DNA of 44,570 nt, taken from the NCBI GenBank assembly GCA_026413625.1, contig JAOAKO010000005.1, forward strand, positions 1 through 44,570, given 5' to 3'. Origin of the DNA: Microcaldota archaeon (GTDB taxonomy: Archaea > Micrarchaeota > Micrarchaeia > CABMEP01). The translations under genes and the position numbers were made by a program. Of the stretch, positions 1-9,992 are shown in pieces; position 1 is the stretch's first letter; every line of letters starts with the position of its first letter. A model generated the notes under the pieces. The model saw nothing but the letters and a program-made list of their open reading frames with translations, searched no databases and was not told where the DNA came from.

Positions 1-1
1 A

Positions 2-535
2 GCTGGAAGAGAGGTAGATGCCATCGCCGTTGTTGTTGTAAGCTGTGATGTTGGAGAGGGAGTTGGAATTGGAGTCGGATTGTATGGCGATGCCCCGCCC
101 GTTGTTGTAAGTGGTGATGTTGGAGAGGGAGTTGGAGGAGCCGGAAACGTGAAAGATGCCCAGCCCGTTGTTGTAAGTGGTGATGTTGGAGAGGGAGTTG
201 GAGGAGCTGGAGTAGAGGTAGATGCCATAATTCCAAGAATTATTGCTTTCTCCTTCTATTATGCAATTCTTTATGGTTACTCCTGATCTTCCGCTTAAGT
301 CAATGCCATTTCCGCTACCTGTGTGAGTGATCGTGTAACCGTCGCAGTCTAGCACGATGTTATTTGCTCCGATGTAAAGGGCTGTGCCGCTGCAGGTGAG
401 GTCGCTTGTTAGGGTTGTGTCTGTTGTGATTGTATCTCCGCAAGATACTGCGAAAGAGAACGTTAACGTAAATAATAGGAACACGAAAAATAGCTTAAAA
501 TTTTTCAACGGATACCAAAATCTTGTTTTCTTCAT
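2..535 (-). CDS. Secreted parallel beta-helix repeat protein, partial (C-terminus beyond the left window edge)
   Basis: Reverse-strand translation from ATG at 535: MKKTRFWYPLKNFKLFFVFLLFTLTFSFAVSCGDTITTDTTLTSDLTCSGTALYIGANNIVLDCDGYTITHTGSGNGIDLSGRSGVTIKNC...SNSLSNITTYNNGLGIF...; signal peptide plus SNSLSNITTYNN repeats typical of beta-helix proteins. Confidence 0.8.
   Translation of the reverse strand, partial: MKKTRFWYPLKNFKLFFVFLLFTLTFSFAVSCGDTITTDTTLTSDLTCSGTALYIGANNIVLDCDGYTITHTGSGNGIDLSGRSGVTIKNCIIEGESNNSWNYGIYLYSSSSNSLSNITTYNNGLGIFHVSGSSNSLSNITTYNNGRGIAIQSDSNSNSLSNITAYNNNGDGIYLSSS
32..200. repeat. Near-identical coding tandem repeats (about 66-69 bp) inside the beta-helix gene
   Basis: GTTGTTGTAAG(C/T)(G/T)GTGATGTTGGAGAGGGAGTTGGA-type units start at about 32, 101 and 167. 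Confidence 0.8.
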
Positions 536-544
536 CGTCTCACC

Positions 545-1930
545 CTAACTCCAGACCCAAGGAACTAAATTCAATATAAGCGCAAATAGTACAGTGTAAG
601 AAATTATATCAACAATTCTTTTGTTCTTCATTGAATCCTGAAGTATTCTATGGCCGTCAAATGCCTGAACAGGAAGAAGATTGATCACTCCTACAAAGAA
701 ATTGAGCACTGTTAGAAGTGCAAACACCAGGTACAGAGATCTTATCCACCAAAATTCCTCTTTGATCTCAGGAGAGACTATAATGCCTAATGTTCCGTCT
801 TCCCCTGTTTTAACATCAAAGGTACCTTTGCTTGTCTCCAAGACGGCTGAAGAATTCGGTTTCAAAGTTTTCTTAGCCATGTTAAAATCAGTTAATGAAT
901 TGATTTCCACTCCGTTTATGGAATATAATTGTGTTCCCGGCGTAACGTTTAATTCAGCTATGTTCTTGCTAAAACCGATTATTGCAACTTTATCTGAATA
1001 AAAGCCAGGCAGTGCAAAAAGCAAAATCAAAGTCGGAATAAAGAATATTATGGTGGCTACTATGTTCGATGCTGCGCCTGCAGCTGCAACTCTCAATTTA
1101 TGCTTGGCCTGCCTTTTTAAAAGGTCATTCTCATTTATATCCACAAAAGCCCCTACGGGAATAAAACCGAATAGCAAAAGTCCGGACGACTTAATCTTTA
1201 CTCTTGAACGAATAGCTTCAATCCCGTGGGCTCCCTCATGTATCACCAATAAAAGAACCAATGCAATCGCACCTTCTAAAAGAGGAATTGTTATTCCTGG
1301 GATTATAAATGAAACTCCCGGGGTAGAATCTATCTTTTGCGCGACTCCGAATGCAAACAAAAAAACAGAATATAAAACCGAAACTGCTTTGCTTAACAAT
1401 CCGAGGGCTACAAAACCTGCGAACCCGATTAAGATAAGAACTAAAAGAGACGCGATAGCAATTTCATTTGAGCTTGACTGTGGCACATCTGTCTGGGGCA
1501 GCTCGATTGCGGACAAAGCAATGACAGTTATAAATGGGGAAACAAATAGAGAGAATAATAATAGTATAGCAAGTGAAATAATTACTGTCTTTTTTTCTAT
1601 ATGCGGAAACAATCTTAGGCTTGAAACCCCAAATCCGAAAACAAGTCCGAAATCGGATACCTGATCCATCCATTTTCCGAAAACCCTATTGGCCCAATTT
1701 ATGAAGTCCAATCCTTCTTTGATTTTTAGCATTAGAAAGCCGCTCCATCCGTCTGCTTTTGTAATGCTCCTTATTATTAATCCTGTTACTAACAGGAGGG
1801 CGATTGAAATGATTCCTTTTAGAAAGCCTGAGGCATCGCTCGTAAGGATTAATATGAATAAAAGAAAGGAAACTATTACCGTGGCTGCAAGCTTGCATGA
1901 TTCCATTCCGCATAAATCTGTCAATCTCAT
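545..1930 (-). CDS. Site-2 protease-family (M50) membrane metalloprotease with PDZ-like segment
   Basis: 461 aa multi-TM protein; HExxH as VIHEGAHGIEA and distal NLLPVQAFDGHRIL (LDG-like) motif. Confidence 0.88.
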   Translation of the reverse strand: MRLTDLCGMESCKLAATVIVSFLLFILILTSDASGFLKGIISIALLLVTGLIIRSITKADGWSGFLMLKIKEGLDFINWANRVFGKWMDQVSDFGLVFGFGVSSLRLFPHIEKKTVIISLAILLLFSLFVSPFITVIALSAIELPQTDVPQSSSNEIAIASLLVLILIGFAGFVALGLLSKAVSVLYSVFLFAFGVAQKIDSTPGVSFIIPGITIPLLEGAIALVLLLVIHEGAHGIEAIRSRVKIKSSGLLLFGFIPVGAFVDINENDLLKRQAKHKLRVAAAGAASNIVATIIFFIPTLILLFALPGFYSDKVAIIGFSKNIAELNVTPGTQLYSINGVEINSLTDFNMAKKTLKPNSSAVLETSKGTFDVKTGEDGTLGIIVSPEIKEEFWWIRSLYLVFALLTVLNFFVGVINLLPVQAFDGHRILQDSMKNKRIVDIISYTVLFALILNLVPWVWS

Positions 1931-1999
1931 GAATAATATTTTATACTTAAATTTATAAAAACTACTTACGAAAAATAAATTAGCAGATAAGGTGTAATC

Positions 2000-2458
2000 A
2001 TGGATTGCGAATTGTGCGGAAGGCCTAATGCAAATTTAATTGCTTCAATTGAAGGAGTAAGGATGAATGTCTGCGAAAGATGCTCAAAGCATGGAAAGGT
2101 ATTGGCCATGATAAAGGAAGAAAACGAAAAATCCGCAAGGCCCGCAAAGGTTGAAAAGAGCGAAGTCGAGCTGGAAGTTGTTGACAACTTTGCCGAGATC
2201 ATTAGGAAAGAAAGGGAAAAAAGAGGATTGACGCTTAAGCAATTTGCTGCTGCGATAGCAGAAAAGGAATCGTATATAGACAGGATAGAAAGGGATGAAA
2301 CGATTCCGGATGAGAAAGTTGCGAGAAAGATTGAAAAATTCTTTAACATAAAACTTTTAGAAGAAGTGGTTGTATCAAAAGATGAAAAGAGCATAGAAAG
2401 TGATGAGGAGATAACGCTTGGGGATGTAATAGAAATCAAAAAGAAAGGAAAAAAATGA
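2000..2458 (+). CDS. aMBF1-like multiprotein bridging factor (zinc ribbon + HTH)
   Basis: N-terminal MDCELCGRPN...VCERC zinc ribbon followed by HTH_3 (IIRKEREKRGLTLKQFAAAIAEKESYIDRIER). Confidence 0.88.
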   Translation: MDCELCGRPNANLIASIEGVRMNVCERCSKHGKVLAMIKEENEKSARPAKVEKSEVELEVVDNFAEIIRKEREKRGLTLKQFAAAIAEKESYIDRIERDETIPDEKVARKIEKFFNIKLLEEVVVSKDEKSIESDEEITLGDVIEIKKKGKK

Positions 2459-2473
2459 AATAAAGTTGGTTTT

Positions 2474-3514
2474 ATGGGAGTTGATATCGGGAACGTGCTA
2501 ATCAAGCGGCCTATAAAATTGGAGAGTCTTGAGGGCAGAAGAATAGCAATTGATTCATACAACATGATATATCAATTCTTAACCACAATAAGGCAAAAGG
2601 ACGGAACGCCGTTAATGGACAGTAAAGGAAGGGTAACGAGCCATCTGTCTGGTTTATTGTATAGGGTGTCAAAGCTTCTTGAAATGAACATCCAGCCTAT
2701 TTTTATATTTGATGGCGAACCTCCAAAATTTAAGATAAAAACAATAGAGAAACGGCAGGAAATAAAGGCTCAGGCACAAAGAAGACTGGAGGAGGCAATC
2801 GCAAGGGGAGAAACGGAATTAAAGACTTATGCTCAGGCAACGGTAAAAATGACAGAGGAGATAGTAGAAGAGTCAAAGAAAATGCTTGAGCTGATGGGGG
2901 TTCCGGTTGTGATGGCGCCAAGCGAAGGAGAGGCTGAGGCCGCAAGGCTGGTAAGCGAAGGAATGGCTTATGCCGTAGGCTCTCAGGATTACGACTCGCT
3001 ACTTTTCGGAGCAAATAGGCTTGTCAGAAACATAACATTAAGCGGAAGGCGAAAGCTCCCGGGAAAGGGTGTTTGGGTTGAAGTTGAGCCGGAACTAATA
3101 GACGCAAATGAGTCCTTTTCTGCAATTGGGATGACGCGCAATCAGATGATATGGGCTGCAATGATGATTGGGACAGATTATTTTGAAGGTATAAAGGGCA
3201 TAGGGCCAAAAAAAGGCGTTGCTATAGCAAAGGAGTCGTCATCGCTTAAAGAATGCTTTGAGAAGGCCAAGGCCTCCGAAATATATGAAGAAAACAAAGT
3301 TGAGCTAGAGGAGATAGAGCGATTTTTCTTGAATCCGCCTAAGCCGAAGCAAGAACCTTCAATTCAGTTTAGAGATCCGAAAAAAGATGAGATAATAGAC
3401 TTCCTATGCGGAGAGCATGAGTTCATGATAGAAAGGGTGGAGGGCGCGCTTGACAGAATAATGAAAAAAGAAGAAGGAAAAAGCCAGACCAAGCTTGACA
3501 GCTGGTTCAGCTAA
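2474..3514 (+). CDS. fen: Flap endonuclease 1
   Basis: 346 aa; XPG N and I motifs (FIFDGEPP, APSEGEAEAARL, GSQDYDSLLFG), C-terminal PIP-box QTKLDSWF. Confidence 0.96.
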   Translation: MGVDIGNVLIKRPIKLESLEGRRIAIDSYNMIYQFLTTIRQKDGTPLMDSKGRVTSHLSGLLYRVSKLLEMNIQPIFIFDGEPPKFKIKTIEKRQEIKAQAQRRLEEAIARGETELKTYAQATVKMTEEIVEESKKMLELMGVPVVMAPSEGEAEAARLVSEGMAYAVGSQDYDSLLFGANRLVRNITLSGRRKLPGKGVWVEVEPELIDANESFSAIGMTRNQMIWAAMMIGTDYFEGIKGIGPKKGVAIAKESSSLKECFEKAKASEIYEENKVELEEIERFFLNPPKPKQEPSIQFRDPKKDEIIDFLCGEHEFMIERVEGALDRIMKKEEGKSQTKLDSWFS

Positions 3515-3539
3515 CGGCAAATTTCCTATTTTTGCTTGC

Positions 3540-3752
3540 TCATTTGAACTTCTTACCTGAATAGTATCTTTTATACAACTTCATTATTTCTTCATGGGCA
3601 GGATTAAGGAAGTCCTCTCTTTTTATTTTACTCCTTTTTTCGATTTTATCCAATCTTTTTGGAGAGAATTTCACGATTCTTCCGATGTCTCTCTTATCTT
3701 CGCTTGAAATAATTATTCCAAGCACTTCTTTTCTCTTTCTTTTTTTCATCAT
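3540..3752 (-). CDS. Small basic hypothetical protein (70 aa)
   Basis: Open reading frame in the FEN1/HEAT gap, no recognised family. Confidence 0.5.
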   Translation of the reverse strand: MMKKRKRKEVLGIIISSEDKRDIGRIVKFSPKRLDKIEKRSKIKREDFLNPAHEEIMKLYKRYYSGKKFK

Positions 3753-3785
3753 TTTACCACTCTTTTTATATAAAATTTAATATTC

Positions 3786-4907
3786 TTAATAGCTCAACTT
3801 CTTTGCAAGATCTACTAAAAGATTGTATATTTTAACGTCGTCATCTGTAACGCTTAAGTAATAGATATCTGGTTTTAATTCATCGATAATTTCATGGAAA
3901 GACGAAAGAACATAGTCTTCGAGATTAAAATCCTTCTTTGCAACTCCGAAACATGCGAAGCATGCGCACTCTCGTATCCTAACGCTCCTATTCCTGTCCT
4001 TTATCAGCGGTATTAAGTATTCAAGAATTTTGCTCTTGCATGCGGACAGGAGACTTATGCATTTATTTGTAAATTCAAAGTCATCGTTCGCTTCCAATTC
4101 GCTGAGGATTATTGTAAACAGTTCCTCTATTTTTTCTTTATTAACTGAATCCGCGTACTCTTCGAGAGACATAACTGCATTCTTTTTTATATCCAGGCTT
4201 TCATTCTTGTCTTTCAAAATGTTTATCAAAACGTTGATTGAATTTTTGCTGTATTCGGACGCCTTCGCTATAAAAGATATGGCCTGGTTTCTGATTTTTT
4301 GGCTGTTTTTTGAATTTTTAGCAATCTCATTGATTGTCGGGAGAAGGATCAAGCCTGCATCTCCCAGTCTTTCTGAAGAAAGTATGACTGAATAAATCAC
4401 TTCGCTGTTTTTTTCGTGAGTCAGAAGATATTGGAAAACAGATGCTGCCCTGTTCTTTTCTTCATAGTCAAGGCCGACCACTATTTTTGAGACTAGAAGA
4501 ACCGCGTCCATCTTTAGTATCACTTTCCTGCTCTCCATCTTATCCCGTATCTCGTTATCCTTAATCTTTTCAGGTATTTCTTTCCGCTTGAACCCCAATG
4601 TTTTCCCGCAGATATAAGTTAAAACGTTTTCGTCCAATAGAATTCCGTACAAAGTAGGCAGCGCAAGTCTTCCGGTCGATTTTATTTTGTCGAATGCGCC
4701 GTGCCTTATCTCGGGGCTGTGATCGAACATCTCAACTAATGAATGAACCACTCTGTCATGTGACGAACCTGAAAGTGGACCTTCTATCAGTCCGTTAAAC
4801 TTAGGATTGCATTTGAACGTGTTATCGTCGTTAAATCCGAATTTGTCTTCGTTTAAATCATTTTCACTCCTCATCCTCTTATTGTTCATATCCTTATATT
4901 CTGCCAT
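3786..4907 (-). CDS. HEAT-repeat-like protein
   Basis: Helical repeat pattern; start refined to MAEYKDMNN at 4907 preceded by GGGTGAACAC. Confidence 0.65.
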   Translation of the reverse strand: MAEYKDMNNKRMRSENDLNEDKFGFNDDNTFKCNPKFNGLIEGPLSGSSHDRVVHSLVEMFDHSPEIRHGAFDKIKSTGRLALPTLYGILLDENVLTYICGKTLGFKRKEIPEKIKDNEIRDKMESRKVILKMDAVLLVSKIVVGLDYEEKNRAASVFQYLLTHEKNSEVIYSVILSSERLGDAGLILLPTINEIAKNSKNSQKIRNQAISFIAKASEYSKNSINVLINILKDKNESLDIKKNAVMSLEEYADSVNKEKIEELFTIILSELEANDDFEFTNKCISLLSACKSKILEYLIPLIKDRNRSVRIRECACFACFGVAKKDFNLEDYVLSSFHEIIDELKPDIYYLSVTDDDVKIYNLLVDLAKKLSY

Positions 4908-4911
4908 GTGT

Positions 4912-6015
4912 TCACCCGTTATCAAACGAATTGCCTTTAGTTATCTTAAAATTGAACGTGAGTTGATTCGGATCCTTGCAATTAGTAACTTCTTCTTCAT
5001 CTTTGCCTTTAATTACGCTTATCAGGTTTGCTATGTTTTTATCGGTTTTATGCAGCGATATGGCACTCAGCAGATCGCCAATAAATCTGCTGACCTCGTG
5101 CGGCTTTCCTTTTTTCAGATTGCCTTCCGAGAGGGCGGATTGGTATTTAACATAACTCTTTATGAAATAAACAATGTCGCTAGAGTCGCTTATCATTCCA
5201 GAATATGCTGCATTGCCTAGGAAATTAAGAAAATCGTATCTGATGGCCTGCATCTTAGGAGAACTTAAAACATGTTCCATATCTAAAACCAATCTTGCTC
5301 TTGAATAGTTCATCTTGACCAAATCGATTATCATAAGCCTCTCGTTTGCTTTCTTCAGCAAAAAATTCTTCAGCTTAGGATCGTTGTGCGTGTAGCCGTT
5401 ATAATGGATAAGCGCAAGCAATTCTGCAGACGCCCTTATATAGTTCATTCTGTCTTCCTTTATAAGATTCCTAAACTCGATCGCGGAAAGAGGGATTACG
5501 TCTGTTTCCAATTTTGTAAAGAGAAAACTTGAAGCCGGAGAGTCTGAATTTTTATCTATAATATAACCGATTGGATACAGGGTCATTCCTTGTGACAGCG
5601 AATGGAGACTGATGTAGTTGTTAAATTCCTTTTCTATTCTTTCCTTTGTGCCGGACTTGAGAACGTATTTAAGCTTTTTAACTTTACAATCCGGACAAAT
5701 CACTTCCGCATGCTGAACTATGTTCATTGTCTTCGGAGCCAAAGATATGTGGCCCTTAAAATTATGCTGGCCGTCAAGAAACTGTTTATAATGGTCGCTT
5801 TTGATAATAAATCTGGTATTTGCATCCTCAACCTTTACATACTGCCCCAATGGAGGCATTAGTATGTGCTCTTTCTTCGGTTCTCTTATGGAAAATAGGT
5901 ATGGATTATAACCTATTGGCTCTATTCTAATATTATACTCTTTCCTGTTCATGTTAAAGAGAAAACAAATGAAATATATAAATCTTTCCAATTGAGATTT
6001 TGCACGTTTTGGCAT
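4912..6015 (-). CDS. Protein-kinase-like-fold protein (RIO/WaaP-like catalytic motif)
   Basis: HNDPKLKNFLL (HxDxxxxN catalytic loop) followed by MIIDLVKMN; 367 aa. Confidence 0.65.
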   Translation of the reverse strand: MPKRAKSQLERFIYFICFLFNMNRKEYNIRIEPIGYNPYLFSIREPKKEHILMPPLGQYVKVEDANTRFIIKSDHYKQFLDGQHNFKGHISLAPKTMNIVQHAEVICPDCKVKKLKYVLKSGTKERIEKEFNNYISLHSLSQGMTLYPIGYIIDKNSDSPASSFLFTKLETDVIPLSAIEFRNLIKEDRMNYIRASAELLALIHYNGYTHNDPKLKNFLLKKANERLMIIDLVKMNYSRARLVLDMEHVLSSPKMQAIRYDFLNFLGNAAYSGMISDSSDIVYFIKSYVKYQSALSEGNLKKGKPHEVSRFIGDLLSAISLHKTDKNIANLISVIKGKDEEEVTNCKDPNQLTFNFKITKGNSFDNG

Positions 6016-6039
6016 GATTTTTTGTTGCCTTGATTGCGC

Positions 6040-7227
6040 TTACAACTCAAAAACCCTGCCTTTAATGAATTCGTTTGTCAGCTCAGGTATTGAGTCTAAG
6101 TGCTCATTAAAGACAGATTTTATTTTATATTCATTTTTCTTGATTTTTTCTTCATCCCAAACGACATCCGCTATTGCAGCGGCCGGCTTATTAATTGGAT
6201 GGCCTATTTTTGATTGAAGATAAACGTTGCACTCCTGCGCTCCGAGTTCGCAGATGTCGTTAGCTATTCTGTTCGCAACTACGGAATATATTTTTCCAAT
6301 ATGGCTTACCGGATTCTTTCCTGCAACCGCTTCCATAGTCATTATTCTCATAGGCGAAATTAGACCGTTAGCCCTGTTTCCTCTCCCTGCGCTTCCGTCG
6401 TCTCCCATTTCGCAGCTCAATCCAGTAAGGGTAAGATAAACATTGTCTCCCTTGTCGGCTGTGTTAACGTTGACTATAATCTCGTATTCGCTTCCGGCGA
6501 TTCTTTCAGCGATTTTTTTTGCATTATCCCTGAGCCTTTCCTTCTTAGAAATATAGTCTTCAAGCGATTTGATATGTTTCGATACAAACGCAGCTGCGAT
6601 TGTTAGCTCGATTGTATCTCTTCCGCCTGCTCTGCTTCTGCATCCCATGATCTTGATGTCCTCCCCAACTTCCGGATATTTTGCCTTAAACGAACTTGAA
6701 TTTAACTCCTTTTCGGTGTTTAATACTGTTCTTTCAAGCACGGAAAGAGGGGCATAGCCAACGCAAATGGAGGTATCGTTTGACCTTGGCATTTTTGGGC
6801 CTACTAAAGAGGTCAAAGACCTTGACCCCTGCGAAATTTTTGACTCGACCACATAGTCGTATTCTCCAAGGTTTCTTGCAACCTTTTTCAAGTAGGCGTG
6901 CGTAGCCTTGATCGCTATTTGAGTGACCGGAATAATTGTGGATCCTATCTGAGATGTTGCCCTGCCGCTCAGGGTTATTTCAATCGGCTTCAAAAAATGG
7001 CCCCCTCCGAATTCAACATGCGTTGCCCCGCCGGTTATCATCGCCTTGTCTACATTGTGATGCAGGATCTTACCGAAATAGTCAAGGTATTCTATTGAAA
7101 GTTGCCTGCTTATCTCTTCTATTATTCCGTCAGTGAGCGTATCGGGATGACCTAAACCTTTTCTTTCGACAATTTCAAAATTTCTTAAATCTATTGGAAT
7201 GGCATTTAGCCGATTTATTCCAATCAT
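6040..7227 (-). CDS. mat: Archaeal-type S-adenosylmethionine synthetase
   Basis: RKGLGHPDTLTDGIIEEIS, GGATHVEFGGG, GDDGSAGRGNRANGLISPMR motifs of the archaeal SAMS family. Confidence 0.95.
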   Translation of the reverse strand: MIGINRLNAIPIDLRNFEIVERKGLGHPDTLTDGIIEEISRQLSIEYLDYFGKILHHNVDKAMITGGATHVEFGGGHFLKPIEITLSGRATSQIGSTIIPVTQIAIKATHAYLKKVARNLGEYDYVVESKISQGSRSLTSLVGPKMPRSNDTSICVGYAPLSVLERTVLNTEKELNSSSFKAKYPEVGEDIKIMGCRSRAGGRDTIELTIAAAFVSKHIKSLEDYISKKERLRDNAKKIAERIAGSEYEIIVNVNTADKGDNVYLTLTGLSCEMGDDGSAGRGNRANGLISPMRIMTMEAVAGKNPVSHIGKIYSVVANRIANDICELGAQECNVYLQSKIGHPINKPAAAIADVVWDEEKIKKNEYKIKSVFNEHLDSIPELTNEFIKGRVFEL

Positions 7228-7258
7228 GTAATCACCATAACGAAATAATTATTGGAAA

Positions 7259-9010
7259 CTAAAATCCTAGAGAGGCCTGGAATGTCAGATAGAGTATATA
7301 AACCACTCCAGCTATAAGAAAAGGCGCTATGTAATCTTGATAAATGGCGGATTTTCTCCACAACCAAAGCAAAAATTTGTTGTGAGGCTTGTTTCTGCTC
7401 TCTATCAGGTCTATCAGCTCTTTGAAATACTCTCTTTCTCCGGGAGGCATCTTCGGCTCTTTCACTCTCTTAATTTCCTTTCCGTCGACAGTTTCAACCT
7501 CTTCTTGCTTTCCAATCTCTTTCTTTGCGCTTTCGTACCAGGGCGGAAGAGAGGACTTTTTACCTTTCGGTTTTTTAGCCGCCAAAAGATATTTTATGGG
7601 ATCTGCAGCTAACGGGTCTAGAACCTCAATGTAATCCTTCATGGTAATTTCCCTCTGCTTCCCTGTCTTTAAAGCCTCAATCCAAGGAATCGCTGCCGCG
7701 TCGTCGCTAATCGCCTTGATGTCAGAAGAAGAAAATCCCTCTGTAGCCCTTGCCAATCTGTCCCAATCCACATTCTTTGAAACAGGCCTTCCTTTTGCAT
7801 AATACTGAAACATGGCCTTTCTTGAAGCGTAATCTGGCTCTCCGACATAAATCAGCTTTGAAAATCTTCCAGCTCTTCTTAATGCGGGATCAACATCCCA
7901 TGGCGAGTTTGTTGCTGCAACCACTAGAACATTTTCGTTTCTTGCCTCGACCCCATCCATTTCGTAAAGCAGCTGGTTTACGGCCATTCTCATATACTGG
8001 CCGGATTCCTTCATCTGCTCTCTCCTTCCGCCCAAACCGTCAATTTCATCTATGAATATGATGCATGGCGATGCTTTTCTTGCAGCTTCAAAAATGTTTC
8101 TTATATTCTTTTCAGTGTTACCTACATACATATCCAATACGTCGCTGAGTTTAACGTTAAGAAAGTTTGCGCCTACCTCTCCCGCAGCAGCCTTCATTAT
8201 GAACGTTTTACCGCATCCGGGTGGGCCGTAAAATAGAACTCCTCCTCCTCCGAACTTTCCGTATTTTCTTGCCAAATCTGGATCTTTTAGAGGATAAACG
8301 ATGTATTCCCTAATAAGCTCCTTTACATTATCCATCCCCACTACATCCTTAAATGTAACTTTCGGCTTTGCCATGAATTTAACTGCAGAAACCCCTTCTC
8401 CGCTTGAAGCTTCCTTTTCTGATTTCTTTTTCTGTGCAGCTGCCAGATGTTCCTGAGCCTCTGTAAAATTAGGGTTAATTTCAAGGGCCTTCTGATAGTC
8501 TGCTATCGCCTCGTCATACTTCTCAAGGAACTCGTATGCCAGGCCTCGCGCGTTGTAAGCTTCGACAAAATTCGGATCTAGCTCGATAACTTTTGTAAAG
8601 TTCTCCACTCCGCTTTCGTAATCCTGCATTGATGCATAGGCAAGTCCCCTATTATAGTAAGCTTTAAGATATTCTGGATTGATGCTTATTGCCTTATTGT
8701 AATCTGCAATCGCCCTCTCAAAATCCTGCTTTCTGTAATATGCATCTCCTCTGTTATTATAAATCATCGGATTGTCTGGATCAATCTCTATCGCTTTTGT
8801 GTAGTCATCTATTGCCTTGTCATAATTCTTTTTGTTGTAGTAGCAAAGAGCCCTATTAAAATAGCACTCTAGAAATTTAGGATTAAGTATTATTGCCATA
8901 TTATAGTTCTCAATTGCCCTGTCATAGTCGCCTTGTTCGTAGTAGTAGTTTCCCTTTTCGTAATACGCCTCTGCGTCCAATACCTCTTTTTTCTCGTCAT
9001 CTTCCGCCAT
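7259..9010 (-). CDS. TPR-repeat AAA+ ATPase with C-terminal transmembrane segment
   Basis: Five to six TPRs (e.g. YNNRGDAYYRKQDFERAIADYNKAISINP), Walker A GPPGCGKT, Walker B CIIFIDEIDG, RRAGRF; C-terminal hydrophobic APFLIAGVVYILYLTF. Confidence 0.9.
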   Translation of the reverse strand: MAEDDEKKEVLDAEAYYEKGNYYYEQGDYDRAIENYNMAIILNPKFLECYFNRALCYYNKKNYDKAIDDYTKAIEIDPDNPMIYNNRGDAYYRKQDFERAIADYNKAISINPEYLKAYYNRGLAYASMQDYESGVENFTKVIELDPNFVEAYNARGLAYEFLEKYDEAIADYQKALEINPNFTEAQEHLAAAQKKKSEKEASSGEGVSAVKFMAKPKVTFKDVVGMDNVKELIREYIVYPLKDPDLARKYGKFGGGGVLFYGPPGCGKTFIMKAAAGEVGANFLNVKLSDVLDMYVGNTEKNIRNIFEAARKASPCIIFIDEIDGLGGRREQMKESGQYMRMAVNQLLYEMDGVEARNENVLVVAATNSPWDVDPALRRAGRFSKLIYVGEPDYASRKAMFQYYAKGRPVSKNVDWDRLARATEGFSSSDIKAISDDAAAIPWIEALKTGKQREITMKDYIEVLDPLAADPIKYLLAAKKPKGKKSSLPPWYESAKKEIGKQEEVETVDGKEIKRVKEPKMPPGEREYFKELIDLIESRNKPHNKFLLWLWRKSAIYQDYIAPFLIAGVVYILYLTFQASLGF

Positions 9011-9086
9011 AGATTAATATTGAAAAGAAAACTATATAAATTTAGATTAACAATTAGCAATTTATCTTTAATCAAATGGTGAAATA

Positions 9087-9992
9087 ATGGGTGTTATCGA
9101 TCTTGTCAAAGGATTTATTACAGGAGTACTTGTATTGGTTCTAATGGCTGCATTGCCAAGTTATATAATAATGAATGCAATACAGTCAAATTTACTTAAC
9201 CAAAATTATTATGAAACTCAATTTGAAAAAACTGGACTGTATATAAAAATGCATAACGGACTCCTTGACATAATCGCATCGCAGATACCAAAGCAAGAAT
9301 TATCCACATATGGAATAAGCGAATCCGACGTGAGAAGTGCAATGTCAAAGTCTATAACGCGTGAATGGGTAAGGAGTGAAATCAATAGAAATATTAGAAA
9401 TCTGATGTGGTACCTTAACGATGAAACAAAAGGAGTGAATTTATCAATTTCTATAAGGCCTAAGATAGCTGAAGGAATTGCAAATATGATTACGGAAAAA
9501 ATCGGATTGTCTCAATCCGCGGCTATTGCATTCGCAAACGAGCTTGATGCTGTAAAGTCAATTCCCGATCCTTTAGACATGGAAACCTTTGCGCCTGGAA
9601 CGAAGACTGCATTGGCAGACTTAAAATCAAATATACTGATGTTCAAATCGGCTATCTCGTATTTGCTGATGGGAATAATCGCCATAGTTGCATTGCTATT
9701 CCTACTCACCTTAAACCTAAAGGAATTCGCAAAAGTACTCGGATGGCCGGTCTTGGCAACCGGAATAATATTGGCTGCAGCTTCGTTTTTCCTTCCGAAT
9801 ATAATCAGAGAAACAGTGTCTCAAATGGAGGTTGCGTCTTCGCAGCAAATGCTGACTGTAACCAACATAATCGACTTCCTTTCCCCAATATTTGGAAGTA
9901 TACTGACGCAGGCAGCAATCCTTATTGCAGTAGGAATTCTATTAGTGGCGTTCAGCTTTGTCTACCCTATGGTGGAAAAGAAGAAAAGTTAA
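9087..9992 (+). CDS. Multi-TM membrane protein of unknown function
   Basis: 301 aa, N-terminal TM and three C-terminal hydrophobic segments; GGTGAAATA upstream of ATG. Confidence 0.75.
   Translation: MGVIDLVKGFITGVLVLVLMAALPSYIIMNAIQSNLLNQNYYETQFEKTGLYIKMHNGLLDIIASQIPKQELSTYGISESDVRSAMSKSITREWVRSEINRNIRNLMWYLNDETKGVNLSISIRPKIAEGIANMITEKIGLSQSAAIAFANELDAVKSIPDPLDMETFAPGTKTALADLKSNILMFKSAISYLLMGIIAIVALLFLLTLNLKEFAKVLGWPVLATGIILAAASFFLPNIIRETVSQMEVASSQQMLTVTNIIDFLSPIFGSILTQAAILIAVGILLVAFSFVYPMVEKKKS

Noticed and set aside
1-268. Possible CRISPR array from regular repeats
   Set aside because: Repeats are long, coding, and lack unique spacers; they are beta-helix turns.
80-286. 68-aa plus-strand ORF with repeated VVVSGDVGEGVGGAG
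   Set aside because: Antisense to the beta-helix gene; the repeat pattern is explained by the minus-strand coding repeats and signal peptide.
1050-1664. 204-aa plus-strand ORF
   Set aside because: Lies wholly antisense to the M50 protease gene; no recognisable domain.
1966-2565. 199-aa minus-strand ORF
   Set aside because: Antisense to aMBF1 and FEN1; Ser/Phe-rich low-complexity translation typical of antisense frames.
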